A stretch of 64,000 bases of DNA from Rivularia sp963920925 (GCF_963920925.1 NZ_CAWUDI010000017.1:86754-150753); one strand, 5' to 3'; counted from the stretch's first letter, positions 54,631 to 63,827 are shown. Numbers and translations: made by a program. Notes: generated by a model from the letters alone, not told the origin.

Positions 54631-55228
54631 GATTAAAAACGATATTTGGATTTCTAAGATGGCTCAAAAAGGTATGATTACTCCTTTTGAAGCTAGTTTA
54701 ATTAGAGAAATTAAATGCGATGAAGGCAGTTTAGCACGTCGCGTTATTAGTTATGGTTTGTCTTCCTACGGTTACGATATACGTCTTTCTCCCACGGAAT
54801 TTCGTATTTTTCGACATATTCCCGGAACTGTAGTAGATCCTAAAAATTTTAAGGAGCAAAATTTAGAATCAACAGCGTTACATACTTCTGATTCAGGAGA
54901 TTATTTTATCTTACCTGCTCATTCTTATGGTTTGGGTGTTGCTTTAGAAAGGCTGGAAGTTCCAGATAATATTTCGGTAATTTGCATCGGTAAATCTACA
55001 TATGCTCGTTGTGGAATAATAGCTAATCTGACACCAGCAGAAGCTGCGTGGCGGGGTCATTTAACTTTGGAATTCTCTAATTCTTCAAGTGCAGACTGTC
55101 GTATCTACGCGAATGAAGGTGTAGTACAGTTATTATTTTTGGAAGGTGAACCTTGCGCTATTAGTTACGAAGCTCGTCAAGGTAAATACCAAGATCAACC
55201 TGAAAGAGTGACGATAGCGAGAATATAA
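54629..55228 (+). CDS. dcd: dCTP deaminase
   Basis: Deaminates dCTP to dUTP, feeding dUMP for thymidylate synthesis. 199 residues. GTG 54629 is preferred because the family begins with the conserved IKNDIWISKMA stretch; ATG 54659 would remove it. Motifs: SLARRVISYGLSSYGYDIRL, PAHSYGLGVALERLEVPDN, CIGKSTYARCGIIANLTPAE and WRGHLTLEFSNSS with the catalytic Glu; C-terminal GKYQDQ. A trimeric fold is expected. thyX lies 270 bases downstream, convergent. Confidence 0.93.
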   Translation: MIKNDIWISKMAQKGMITPFEASLIREIKCDEGSLARRVISYGLSSYGYDIRLSPTEFRIFRHIPGTVVDPKNFKEQNLESTALHTSDSGDYFILPAHSYGLGVALERLEVPDNISVICIGKSTYARCGIIANLTPAEAAWRGHLTLEFSNSSSADCRIYANEGVVQLLFLEGEPCAISYEARQGKYQDQPERVTIARI

Positions 55229-55234
55229 GTCAGT

Positions 55235-55292
55235 GAACAGTGAGCAGTGAGCAGTGAGCAGTTATTAAGAGGTTATAGTTAATTAATTCATT
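55235..55292. repeat. short tandem repeat (CAGTGAG units)
   Basis: GTGAACA, GTGAGCA heptamers directly after dcd, next to a MITE copy. Confidence 0.7.
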
Positions 55293-55433
55293 AGGACTTA
55301 CGTAACCGCAACGTTAGCGCCTAGCGGAGCGTACCGTAGGTATTGCGTGTCCCGCAAGAAACATAAAATTAGGTATTCCCAACATTGAGATCCCCCCAAC
55401 CCCCCGCTAATTTGGGGGGCTTTCCGTAAGTTT
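55293..55433. repeat. palindromic MITE-like element, family 1, longer copy
   Basis: Begins AGGACTTACGTAACCGCAACG and ends CCGTAAGTTTT, with the GATCCCCCCAACCCCCCGC core. It is longer than the other copies, with an inserted GCGCCTAGCGGAGCGTACCG-type palindrome, also a known cyanobacterial repeat. Confidence 0.75.
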
Positions 55434-55495
55434 TATTGATAATTGTTCACCGATAATTGTTTATTGATAACTGCTAACTGTTAACTGATAACTGA
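55434..55495. repeat. short tandem repeat (TGATAAT / TAACTGT units)
   Basis: Heptamers such as GATAATTGTTCA and AACTGCTAACTG reach up to the thyX stop codon. Confidence 0.65.
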
Positions 55496-56218
55496 TTATG
55501 GTGCCAATCTTGCTTTACCTAAACGGTGAGATTTGTACCATTCTGCTATTGCTGGAACCCAATCTTCAAAGTGAATTATCATTAGTTCGCATAGCTTTTG
55601 AATTTCTAGTTGAGCGTCTTTTTTATTTCTCATATCTAAGAAATGCATTAAAGACCTTAAGTTTAAGCTAACTATAAAATGCTGCCGATAGTCAAATGGC
55701 ATTTTTCCTCTAATGTGTTCTTCAGAAATGCCATTATCAAAATCGATTTTGTAACGTTTAACAGCTTCCATGCACCAGTCTAAATCGGCTTGTCTTTGTT
55801 CTGGTGAATAGTAATATTTTTTGCCTTGCCGATTAGTGTAATAGTCTACAGGGCGTAAGTAAAAAACATCTTCTATATCTTTTTCACCTTCTGCTACTTT
55901 GATAAATTGTTCTGAAGTATATCTAAAGGATTGAACATCAAAAGATACGCTAATACGATGAGTACGCGCTTGTTGCATAACGCTGTGGGGAAAATAACCG
56001 CAGTTAAACACGATTTGAGGATGTTCTAAGGGACCGTAATGACCTCTTTCTCCTGCTAAAAGCCGTTTTACTATAATTTCACCACATTGGGATTCTGAAG
56101 GGAATTGATCGCGATCGTCATACACGAATCTATCGGTATAGTCTTGATGCATGGCAGCATAAATTACTTGCTGCGGATTTGGTGTTTTTGTAATAACTTC
56201 TACTCGAAATCGATTCAT
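55496..56218 (-). CDS. thyX: FAD-dependent thymidylate synthase ThyX
   Basis: Flavin-dependent methylation of dUMP to dTMP using methylene-tetrahydrofolate and NADPH. 240 residues. The ThyX signature (R/T-H-R, eight residues, S) is RTHRISVSFDVQSFRY near 84, flavin and nucleotide binding follow in HPQIVFNCGYFPHSVMQQ and MPFDYRQHFIVSLNLRSL; the latter includes the C-terminal NLRSLMHFL motif. The start is ATG 56218 (MNRFRVEVITKTPN). It forms a convergent pair with dcd, and both serve dTMP supply. Confidence 0.95.
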   Translation of the reverse strand: MNRFRVEVITKTPNPQQVIYAAMHQDYTDRFVYDDRDQFPSESQCGEIIVKRLLAGERGHYGPLEHPQIVFNCGYFPHSVMQQARTHRISVSFDVQSFRYTSEQFIKVAEGEKDIEDVFYLRPVDYYTNRQGKKYYYSPEQRQADLDWCMEAVKRYKIDFDNGISEEHIRGKMPFDYRQHFIVSLNLRSLMHFLDMRNKKDAQLEIQKLCELMIIHFEDWVPAIAEWYKSHRLGKARLAP

Positions 56219-56238
56219 ATTTTAAATTGGGCATTGGG

Positions 56239-56285
56239 CATGGGGAATAGTTAGGAGTTAGGAGTTAGGAGTTGTAAATTATTTT
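56239..56285. repeat. short tandem repeat (GTTAGGA)
   Basis: Three to four GTTAGGA units upstream of thyX, between divergent genes. Confidence 0.7.
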
Positions 56286-56355
56286 TTGTCTTTTATATCT
56301 ATCCTTTAAAATAGCTGAAAAAGACTGTTTTTTGAACCAAGGTGTGAGAAAAGTT

Positions 56356-56937
56356 ATGGCTTTAACTGCTTCAACTATGTTGTCTTTGGGAACGAAGGCT
56401 CCGGATTTTCAACTACCTGATGTGGTATCTGGGGAAACTATTTCTCTTTCTACGTTTACGGATAAAAAAGCTTTATTGGTGATGTTTATTTGTCGTCACT
56501 GTCCGTTTGTGAAGCACGTACAGGAAGAATTAGCGAAGTTAGGAAAGGATTATTTACAAAGCGATTTAGGAATTGTTGCGATTAGTGCAAATGATGTTAA
56601 AAATTATCCCGATGATGCACCAGATTTATTAAAAACAATGGCGACGGAATTAGATTTCAATTTTCCTTTGTGTTATGACGAAACTCAGGAAACAGCAAAG
56701 ATTTATACTGCTGCCTGTACTCCAGATTTTTTCTTGTTTGATGATGAGCAAAAGCTTTTCTATCGCGGACAATTAGATGATAGTCGTCCGAGTAATGGTA
56801 AACCCGTAACCGGAACAGATTTACGCGGTGCTATTGATACCGTATTGGCAGGTAAATCGTTAACTGAGGAACAAAAGCCGAGTATTGGTTGCAATATTAA
56901 ATGGAAGCCGGGAAACGAGCCGGATTATTTTGGGTGA
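56356..56937 (+). CDS. thioredoxin-fold redoxin (AhpC/TSA-like)
   Basis: 193 residues from ATG 56356 (MALTASTMLSLGTKAPDFQL); a TTG at 56332 would add eight residues. A thioredoxin fold with a CxxC active site FICRHCPFVKHVQEEL near residue 48, then VAISANDVKNYPDDAPD and CTPDFFLFDDEQKLFYRGQL, a cis-Pro-bearing segment. This pattern (RHCPF) belongs to a family of redoxins often annotated thioredoxin family protein, found in cyanobacteria. Substrate and partner are unknown. No signal peptide, so cytosolic. Monocistronic. Confidence 0.87.
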   Translation: MALTASTMLSLGTKAPDFQLPDVVSGETISLSTFTDKKALLVMFICRHCPFVKHVQEELAKLGKDYLQSDLGIVAISANDVKNYPDDAPDLLKTMATELDFNFPLCYDETQETAKIYTAACTPDFFLFDDEQKLFYRGQLDDSRPSNGKPVTGTDLRGAIDTVLAGKSLTEEQKPSIGCNIKWKPGNEPDYFG

Positions 56938-56939
56938 AA

Positions 56940-57064
56940 GTTAGGAGTTAGGAGTTAGGAGTTGTTTCTTATTTAGGACTTACGCAGTAATAACGTAAAG
57001 TATAGTGTTTCAGACATTTTAGATCCCCCCAACCCCCCTTAAAAAGTGGGGCTTACGTAAGTCC
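56940..57064. repeat. tandem repeat plus palindromic family 1 element
   Basis: GTTAGGA repeats (56940-56963) are followed by a family 1 element from 56975 (AGGACTTACGCAG) to 57064 (CTTACGTAAGTCC), with the GATCCCCCCAACCCCCC core. Confidence 0.8.
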
Positions 57065-57101
57065 GATTATTAACTAACAACTAACAACTAACAACTAACA
57101 A
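57065..57101. repeat. short tandem repeat (AACTAAC)
   Basis: Five AACTAAC heptamers run up to the stop codon of the unknown gene. Confidence 0.75.
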
Positions 57102-57620
57102 CTAATTCTGAATTTCTAAGTTGAGGATGTAATTTCCTAGCTGAACTTTACCTGCCCACAATTCGTATTCTACTCGTAGGTGTTCGGGTAAAGGGTTTCC
57201 GCTTAAAGTTAGATTGCGAGTAAAGTTTCTCAAGCGGATTGGCTGGTTGTTTTGCAAGGATTCATTAGGCAGCCAATAACGACTCATCCCGTAAACTCCT
57301 TCTTCCCAAAAGTGCCGGTAACTTAAATGTGGATTGCCTTGCATTGTCATGATGACTCTGTAAGGGGAGATTTCTAACCACAAAATTCTGGGGCTACTTA
57401 AAACGCGAGGGTTGGTTTGTGCTGATGGTGTAAAAAAGGCGTTTTGCGAATTTTGGGATTTCGCTTCTTGCTCGGTTTTAATCGGGGGTGCATTCAATAA
57501 TAGGTGGAAGCGCTGGCTATCTTTTTGATATAAAGTAGCGGCAGTTTCTACAACGGATCGGACTGGTAAATCCGTAGAAATTAAGGATAAACAAACGGGT
57601 TTGCGTTGATGAGTCAGCAT
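57102..57620 (-). CDS. conserved-looking protein of unknown function
   Basis: 172 residues from ATG 57620 (MLTHQRKPVCLSLISTD). I recognise no domain. It appears soluble with a beta-rich second half (RILWLEISPYRVIMTMQGNP, HLSYRHFWEEGVYGMSRYW, LRVEYELWAGKVQLGNYIL) and a variable Gln/Asn/Ser linker near residues 52-75. No signal peptide or membrane segment. Divergent from aroA with about 150 bases between the genes. Codon bias and clear structure suggest a true gene. Confidence 0.65.
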   Translation of the reverse strand: MLTHQRKPVCLSLISTDLPVRSVVETAATLYQKDSQRFHLLLNAPPIKTEQEAKSQNSQNAFFTPSAQTNPRVLSSPRILWLEISPYRVIMTMQGNPHLSYRHFWEEGVYGMSRYWLPNESLQNNQPIRLRNFTRNLTLSGNPLPEHLRVEYELWAGKVQLGNYILNLEIQN

Positions 57621-57771
57621 GAGAGGGATGGGATAACAAGAAGAAGGATAAATAAGTTTAATATTGGAGTTAGGTGTCGGATTTAACGTTAGGATAAAGG
57701 GCGAAGAAGTTTATACGTAAAGCTTTTGCTTGGGTATAATTTCCCATACAGTCACACGCCAGTTTATCCTA

Positions 57772-59118
57772 ATGTCCGCTTCTGTCATAACCATAGAAAC
57801 TAAACAAAACCGGAACCACAAGTTAGTTGTTCGACGACCAAAGTCGGGACTATCTTTAAATGGTAAAATTCGAGTCCCCGGCGATAAATCGATCTCACAT
57901 CGAGCATTGATGCTTGGCGCACTTGCTGAAGGTGAAACTCGTATCGAAGGATTGCTTTTGGGAGAAGATCCCCGCAGTACAGCTAGCTGTTTCCAAGCGA
58001 TGGGAGCAGAAGTAACGGAATTGAATACAGAATTGGTACGGGTTAAAGGTATTGGTTTGGGCAATTTGCTCGAACCAGTTGATATCTTAGATGCTGGCAA
58101 TTCTGGCACCACATTGCGACTGATGTTAGGTATTTTGGCATCCCATGCGGGACGTTTTTATACAGTAACGGGGGATAGTTCCTTGCGTTCGCGTCCTATG
58201 TCTCGTGTGGTTAAACCTTTGGAACAAATGGGAGCGCAAATTTGGGGAAGAGATAATAATTCTAAAGCACCCTTGGCGGTTTGCGGACAAAATCTTAAAC
58301 CTATTCACTACCATTCTCCCATAGCTTCGGCTCAAGTGAAATCTTGCGTTTTGCTGGCTGGTTTATCGGTGGAAGGTAAAACTACTGTTACCGAACCAGC
58401 GCTGTCTCGGGATCATAGCGAACGAATGTTACAAGCTTTTGGCGCAAAATTGGATATTGATACCCAAACTCACAGTGTTAGCGTTAACGGGCCGGTAAAA
58501 TTATACGGACAAAGCGTAGTAGTACCGGGAGATATAAGTTCGGCAGCTTTTTGGTTGGTAGCTGGTGCAATTGTATCAGATTCAGAATTATTAATTGAAA
58601 ATGTTGGCGTTAATCCAACTCGTACTGGCGTTTTAGAAGCTTTGGAAATGATGGGGGCTGATATTACGCGAGAAAACGAAAGGGAAGTTGCGGGGGAACC
58701 TGTAGCCGATTTAAGAGTACGTTCGAGTAAACTTAAGGGCTGTACCATCGAGGGAGATATCATCCCAAGATTGATTGACGAAATTCCTGTTTTAGCCGTG
58801 GCGGCAGTATTTGCCGAGGGTAAGACTGTAATTAAAGATGCCGCCGAATTGCGAGTTAAAGAGAGCGATCGCATTACTGTAATGGCAAATCAACTCAACT
58901 CGATGGGAGCCAGCATAAGCGAATTACCCGACGGTATGGAAATTACTGGTGGAACTCCGCTTACTGGTGCCGAACTAGACAGCTTTACCGACCATCGGAT
59001 TGCAATGAGTTTGGCGATCGCCGCTTTGAATGCATCCGGTTCCACTACGATTAATCGTGCGGAAGCGGCATCGGTTTCTTATCCGGATTTCTTTGAAACT
59101 ATCAAAAGGATTATTTAA
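57772..59118 (+). CDS. aroA: 3-phosphoshikimate 1-carboxyvinyltransferase (EPSP synthase)
   Basis: Sixth step of the shikimate pathway: joins phosphoenolpyruvate to shikimate 3-phosphate. 448 residues from ATG 57772 (MSASVITIETKQNRNHK); a TTG at 57730 would add 14 unlikely residues. Motifs: VPGDKSISHRALMLGALAEG near 36, LDAGNSGTTLRLMLGILASH near 100, GDSSLRSRPMSRVVKPLEQM near 130, LIDEIPVLAVAAVFAEG near 330 and DHRIAMSLAIAAL near 405. All active-site regions appear intact. It is divergent from the unknown gene. No other aro genes nearby. Confidence 0.96.
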   Translation: MSASVITIETKQNRNHKLVVRRPKSGLSLNGKIRVPGDKSISHRALMLGALAEGETRIEGLLLGEDPRSTASCFQAMGAEVTELNTELVRVKGIGLGNLLEPVDILDAGNSGTTLRLMLGILASHAGRFYTVTGDSSLRSRPMSRVVKPLEQMGAQIWGRDNNSKAPLAVCGQNLKPIHYHSPIASAQVKSCVLLAGLSVEGKTTVTEPALSRDHSERMLQAFGAKLDIDTQTHSVSVNGPVKLYGQSVVVPGDISSAAFWLVAGAIVSDSELLIENVGVNPTRTGVLEALEMMGADITRENEREVAGEPVADLRVRSSKLKGCTIEGDIIPRLIDEIPVLAVAAVFAEGKTVIKDAAELRVKESDRITVMANQLNSMGASISELPDGMEITGGTPLTGAELDSFTDHRIAMSLAIAALNASGSTTINRAEAASVSYPDFFETIKRII

Positions 59119-59129
59119 TTAAAATGGAA

Positions 59130-59246
59130 TAATTCTTATCCAAGCTTTCCACAAGTTTAGATCCCCCCAACCCCCCTTCAAAAAGGGGGGCTTTGGGTTT
59201 AGATCCCCCAAGCTCCTTAGAAAAGGGGGGCTTTGCGTAAGTTCTA
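59130..59246. repeat. palindromic family 1 element, composite
   Basis: Two core units in tandem (GATCCCCCCAACCCCCC, then GATCCCCCAAGC), each with a matching G-run (AAAAAGGGGGGC, AAAAGGGGGGC), ending GCTTTGCGTAAGTTCTA. The left end has decayed. The hairpins may end aroA transcription. Confidence 0.7.
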
Positions 59247-59247
59247 A

Positions 59248-60984
59248 TTATTTTGTACACCGATAAAGTTGATAGGGAATACCAATTCTGTAATGCTGAT
59301 TAGTATCGATGTTACAGGATAAGGATTGAGAAACTTTAATTTGAAGGGGATAATCGTGTCGTAATCTTCCAGGTGCAAATATCCATAAATTGAGTTGAGA
59401 AATATTTTGATTGGGTATTTGGGAAAGATTTTCAAACACGGCTTCCCAGCCAGAAGTTTGGGTTAAAAAAGCAAATTTAGAATATTTGTCAGCAGGAATG
59501 CCATCGCCTCGATCAAATGCCTGCTTTTCTCTTTCCAAAGCTAAAGCATAACTCAAACCTAAAGCCACATCTTGATAATTACTATATGCCATTACAGCCA
59601 TTACGGGAACGGTGGGTTCTTGATAGATATTTTGCGCTACTTGTTGGGGTAGATATGGTTTTTGAAAAGCTAAGTTATATACAACGAAAATACAACCGAT
59701 AAAACCAACGAGTAAAATTATCGGTAGTGATACGCGAGTTTTTATGGAATCTTGGACTTTAGTTAAACTAGCTGCAATTAAAGCGCTGAAGCTGGGATAA
59801 TAAATAAAGTTGTAGCGGGGTGCAACTGTGATATCTTTTCCTAATATGTAGGAAATCGTAAATATTCCTAGTAATACAAAAGTTGTGAAGCTTAATAAAG
59901 CTAAAGTAGGTAAACAAGTTGTGGGTTGTCGTAATAACAACTTGATTCCTCTAAATACTTGCCATCCCAACCAACCCGTAAATAGCAAGATTAGTAAACT
60001 AGAAATGATTATTATTGCTAAAGGCTGTCCTTCTACGGGTAACATAACTACCATTACAACCCAATTCATCAAGGTTTGATATAAAGGTTCGATGTGTTGG
60101 GGTGTAGGTAGCCAACTGGTTTCGGAACGGTTTAAATGATTTTGCATTACCAATAGCCAGGGGATAATCGCGATCGCAATTGCACTGATGGATAAAATTA
60201 ATGCGATAAAACAATTTCGTAAAGATGTTTTGCTGCTATGGAAACCTCTTTGAGCATCGGAGAGAGGCTTAAAATTTGACGAGCTAGATAAAGATATTAG
60301 GAGTAATAAGGTGGCAACCTGAGCTATTAAAGCAATAATGCAAAAATAGTGAATGTAAATAGCAATAATATTAATAATTGTCCATGTCAGCCAAAGCCAA
60401 ACTTTAACTTGTTGACGTTGAAAAATATCTCGCTGAATTTGTATCAGCGTTAACAAAGATAAACTTATTGTCAGCATTGGTAAAGTGTAATGCCGCGCTT
60501 CCTGGGATAAATAAACAGCGAAAGGGGAAACAGCAACAAAAGCAGCACCCATTAATCCAGCTTTACGAGAAAAAGCTAATCTGTTAAGAAAATACACCGC
60601 CACAACCAACGCGACACCAAACCATACAGAAGGCGATCGCAATTTATTTACCCAGTCATCACCAAGGGGAGCAACCCATCCCAAAAGCTCATACATTCCG
60701 CAGAAAAATAGCGGTGGATGGGTAGATTCGGTAGCAATATTTTGAGCAATTTGAGAACAAGTTACTCCAGGTTGATAACTAAAAACATCCCGCAATTTTT
60801 CTAAAGGAAAGACAATATCTAAGGGTATAGAACTATAATTTTTACCTAAACTAAAGATGGCAGTGATAACTTCATCCATCCACAAAGGTTTTAGTTGCAA
60901 ATTCCAAAAGCGCAAAATAATCGCCAGTGAAATAAAAAAAGTTAAACTCAAATAATGTAAATTTAGCTTTCGATTTGTCATCAT
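59248..60984 (-). CDS. membrane glycosyltransferase (GT39/ArnT-like)
   Basis: A 578-residue polytopic protein with about ten to twelve membrane segments. Near residue 35 it has LWMDEVITAIFSLGKNY, with the Asp-Glu pair typical of the first periplasmic loop in GT-C fold glycosyltransferases, and THPPLFFCGMYELLGW near 85, a HPPLY-type motif. These are features of the PMT/ArnT-like family that transfer sugars from lipid-linked donors. The substrate is unknown. The C-terminal ~130 residues form a soluble domain. The start is ATG 60984 (MMTNRKLNLHYLS). Divergent from the helicase gene. Confidence 0.82.
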   Translation of the reverse strand: MMTNRKLNLHYLSLTFFISLAIILRFWNLQLKPLWMDEVITAIFSLGKNYSSIPLDIVFPLEKLRDVFSYQPGVTCSQIAQNIATESTHPPLFFCGMYELLGWVAPLGDDWVNKLRSPSVWFGVALVVAVYFLNRLAFSRKAGLMGAAFVAVSPFAVYLSQEARHYTLPMLTISLSLLTLIQIQRDIFQRQQVKVWLWLTWTIINIIAIYIHYFCIIALIAQVATLLLLISLSSSSNFKPLSDAQRGFHSSKTSLRNCFIALILSISAIAIAIIPWLLVMQNHLNRSETSWLPTPQHIEPLYQTLMNWVVMVVMLPVEGQPLAIIIISSLLILLFTGWLGWQVFRGIKLLLRQPTTCLPTLALLSFTTFVLLGIFTISYILGKDITVAPRYNFIYYPSFSALIAASLTKVQDSIKTRVSLPIILLVGFIGCIFVVYNLAFQKPYLPQQVAQNIYQEPTVPVMAVMAYSNYQDVALGLSYALALEREKQAFDRGDGIPADKYSKFAFLTQTSGWEAVFENLSQIPNQNISQLNLWIFAPGRLRHDYPLQIKVSQSLSCNIDTNQHYRIGIPYQLYRCTK

Positions 60985-61039
60985 TAAATTATTAGCTAAT
61001 TGAGGAATGGGAGCAACTAAGAGGATGTTTTAGAAGCAT

Positions 61040-61215
61040 TATGTTTTACCTACAGCATCTTGGAAACCTAACCCCCTACCCCCTTCCCTACGAGGGAATG
61101 GGGATTAAAAGCCTCTCTCCTTGTAGAGAGCAGCGCGTTGCGGAGGTTCCCTCCGTTGTAGCGACTGCGGAGAGAGAGGTTTGGAGAGAGGTTTTTAGTA
61201 TTTTTCTTGACTTTT
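61040..61215. repeat. intergenic repeat with CCTCTCTCC / GGAGAGAGG palindromes
   Basis: Related to 7745-7850: AACCCCCTACCCCCTTCC, ACGAGGGAATGGGG, GCCTCTCTCC and GGAGAGAGAGG. Contains an insertion with GCGTTGCGGAGG. It lies in the divergent promoter region of the glycosyltransferase and helicase genes. Confidence 0.6.
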
Positions 61216-61289
61216 AAAACATCCTCTAAACTTCTTTCCAATCTCAATATTTATTGTGAATATAGAAAATCTACTGTATAAATTCTCAT

Positions 61290-63827
61290 ATGTCAGACGC
61301 TAATCTAACAAGTTCAGTGCCAGATAGTTTATTGTCATCGCGATTGCCGACGCTGCATACATCTTCGCGTACTGCCTCGATTGTCAATATCCGCAACTCT
61401 CTACGTATCGGGCAGCAACCAATGGCAGACTGGAAAGGTGGCCCCTTAGCAGTATCTGCGGTACCCGGAGCCGGTAAATCAACGGGAATGGCTGCTGCTG
61501 CTGCAATTGCCATAGCTCGCCAATACGAAAATAAAGACTCATTACGTCCGACAATTCGTCGTCAATTAGTAGTTGTCACCTTTACACGTTCCGCTGCTGC
61601 TAATATTAAAGCCAAAATCCGCCAATATTTAAGAGAAGGTTTATCTTTACCTCAAACGGGTTTTGTTGTTTATACTTTGCACGGTTTAGCGTTAAATATT
61701 GCCACCCGTCATCCCGAATTATCCGGTTTAGAGCTAGATTACGTCACGTTAATTACCCCAAATCAAAGCCACCGCTTCATCCGCACCGCCGTAGAAAAGT
61801 GGATTGCAAATAATCCTCGACTGTACGCTCTATTAATGGAAGGAATGCAGTTTGACGGAGAAGAAACCGAAAGATTGCGCCGTCAATCGGTTTTACGTAC
61901 AGAAGTATTACCAGAATTAGCAACAGCGGTTATTCACGAAGCCAAAAGTTCGGGAATGACACCCGAAGATTTACATCAATTAAGCCAGCAAAGCATCGAT
62001 GCATATGAAGTTTTGAAAATCGCCGCCGGATTATACGAACAATATCAAAACCTGATGAGGGATAAAGATTTCATCGACTACGACGACATGATATTAGCAG
62101 CATTGCGAGTATTAGAAAACGAAAACGCCAGAAAAATCGAACAAAAGCAAGTATTCGCCGTATTTGAAGACGAAGCCCAGGATTCTAGTCCGCTTCAGAC
62201 TCGTTTGTTGGAAATATTAGCGAGTGGGGAAGTAGAGGGGGGAGAGGGGGAGAGGGGGAGAGGGGGAGATGGGGGGATGGGGAGATGGGGACAAGGGGAC
62301 AAGGGGACAAGGAGATGGGGGGATGAGGATATAATCCAAAATCTAAAATCTAAAATCCAAAATCCGTTGCCCAATTCCCAAATTAATATAATTCGGGTTG
62401 GAGATCCAAATCAGGCGATTAATTCTACTTTTACGCCAGCAGATCCGATTTATTTTCGCCAGTTTTGCCAGGAATGCGATTCTCAAGCACGTTTGGCAAC
62501 TATGGATCAAGCTGGAAGAAGCAGTAGAATTATTATTGAAACTGCAAATTTTGCTCTCGAATGGGTAAATAGTCTCTACCAAAGCAGACAAAATAATCAC
62601 GCACAAAAACAATCTTCCCCCCATCCTCTTCCCCTCCCTTTTCGCTATCAAAGAATCCTTCCCGTGGATGCTAACGATCCACAACCGAATGCTAACCCCG
62701 CAGCAATAGGAAGAGGAGTAGAAATTTACACTCCGGAAGATATTCATAATACCGTTGAATTACTGTCAAAAAGAATTATCGAATTATTTCCAGAAGATAA
62801 TGAAAATAATGGCAGTGCGGCAATATTAGTGAGAGAAAACCGTCAGGGAAACTGGTTAAGCCAAGAACTTAGACCAATTTGTAAAAAGCATAATATTTTA
62901 CTTTACGACGTAGGGGAACAAGATAGACATTCTCACGTACCAGAAGAGATATTGGCAGTTTTGCAATTTTGCGATCGCCCTCATTCTCCAGATTTTCTCA
63001 AGGCTGCTTTAGGGGTTTTAGTTAAACGAAGATTAATCGAACCCCAAGATTTAAACGCTTTAGCTTCCTTACCCGAGGAATTTCTATATCCTTCTCCTTT
63101 AGCACCACTGCAAACCGAAGCCGTAAAAAAAGCCGGTGAATTTTGTCGCGATTTACTCAACGCTCGTTTAGAATTACCTCTTTACCAAATAATTTCTTTT
63201 ATTGCTTTAAAACTGGATTACCAACAAGCCGAATTAGCCACAGCCGATAAACTTTCAGAAAGAATCAATCATCAAATTGCCGGTGAAATTTCAATGGGGG
63301 CAATGCTCAATGTACTTAATGAAATTGTCAGTTCCGAACGTTTTGAACCCGTGGACACCGAAGACTCAGAAGCGCGTTATACAAGACGAAATCAACTGAC
63401 AATCATCACCATGCACAAAGCCAAAGGTTTAGATTGGGATTACGTATTTTTACCGTTTTTACATGAAAACTTAATACCGGGTAAATTTTGGGTTCCGCCA
63501 CAAAGAAAATTCATGGGTGACTTTACCTTGTCGGAAGTAGCTCGCGCTCAAATCCGCGCTGCACTGCATGGTGAATCTAAATTACCCGACGTAACCGAAG
63601 CATGGGAACAAGCGAAACATTTGAAATTAGCTGAAGAATACCGTTTATTGTATGTTGCTATGACTAGAGCAAAACGTTTGTTGTGGATATCGGCAGCGAA
63701 GAAAGCGCCGTTTACCTGGAGTAAACCGGATAATTTGCAAGAGCAGCCAGCTTGCCCGGTTTTTAATGCTTTGAAGCGGGAGTTTACGGAATGTGTGGTG
63801 GGGGAGAGGGTAGTAGTTAGGAATTGA
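61290..63827 (+). CDS. UvrD/Rep-type superfamily 1 DNA helicase
   Basis: ATP-dependent helicase of 845 residues. Motif I (Walker A) AVPGAGKSTGMAA near 58, Ia VVTFTRSAAANIKAKI near 95, motif II FEDEAQDSSPLQTRLLEIL near 291, motif III GDPNQAINSTF near 371, motif IV/V-like TIITMHKAKGLDWDYVF near 707 and motif VI LLYVAMTRAKRLLWIS near 788. The Walker B reads DEAQ. Residues about 312-365 are low-complexity, derived from intergenic repeats (VEGGEGERGRGGDGGMGRWG, then IIQNLKSKIQNP), and another tract QKQSSPHPLPLP lies near 435. Lacks the RecB nuclease domain within this frame. The start is ATG 61290 (MSDANLTSSVPD). A repair role is likely. Confidence 0.9.
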   Translation: MSDANLTSSVPDSLLSSRLPTLHTSSRTASIVNIRNSLRIGQQPMADWKGGPLAVSAVPGAGKSTGMAAAAAIAIARQYENKDSLRPTIRRQLVVVTFTRSAAANIKAKIRQYLREGLSLPQTGFVVYTLHGLALNIATRHPELSGLELDYVTLITPNQSHRFIRTAVEKWIANNPRLYALLMEGMQFDGEETERLRRQSVLRTEVLPELATAVIHEAKSSGMTPEDLHQLSQQSIDAYEVLKIAAGLYEQYQNLMRDKDFIDYDDMILAALRVLENENARKIEQKQVFAVFEDEAQDSSPLQTRLLEILASGEVEGGEGERGRGGDGGMGRWGQGDKGTRRWGDEDIIQNLKSKIQNPLPNSQINIIRVGDPNQAINSTFTPADPIYFRQFCQECDSQARLATMDQAGRSSRIIIETANFALEWVNSLYQSRQNNHAQKQSSPHPLPLPFRYQRILPVDANDPQPNANPAAIGRGVEIYTPEDIHNTVELLSKRIIELFPEDNENNGSAAILVRENRQGNWLSQELRPICKKHNILLYDVGEQDRHSHVPEEILAVLQFCDRPHSPDFLKAALGVLVKRRLIEPQDLNALASLPEEFLYPSPLAPLQTEAVKKAGEFCRDLLNARLELPLYQIISFIALKLDYQQAELATADKLSERINHQIAGEISMGAMLNVLNEIVSSERFEPVDTEDSEARYTRRNQLTIITMHKAKGLDWDYVFLPFLHENLIPGKFWVPPQRKFMGDFTLSEVARAQIRAALHGESKLPDVTEAWEQAKHLKLAEEYRLLYVAMTRAKRLLWISAAKKAPFTWSKPDNLQEQPACPVFNALKREFTECVVGERVVVRN
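62227..62395 (+). repeat. intergenic-type tandem repeats incorporated in the helicase gene
   Basis: GGGGGAGA and GGGGACAA/GGGGAGAT units followed by ATCCAAAAT/ATCTAAAAT units, the same kinds that fill cyanobacterial intergenic regions, lie in frame within the helicase gene. They encode about 55 residues between motifs II and III without a stop codon. Confidence 0.85.
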
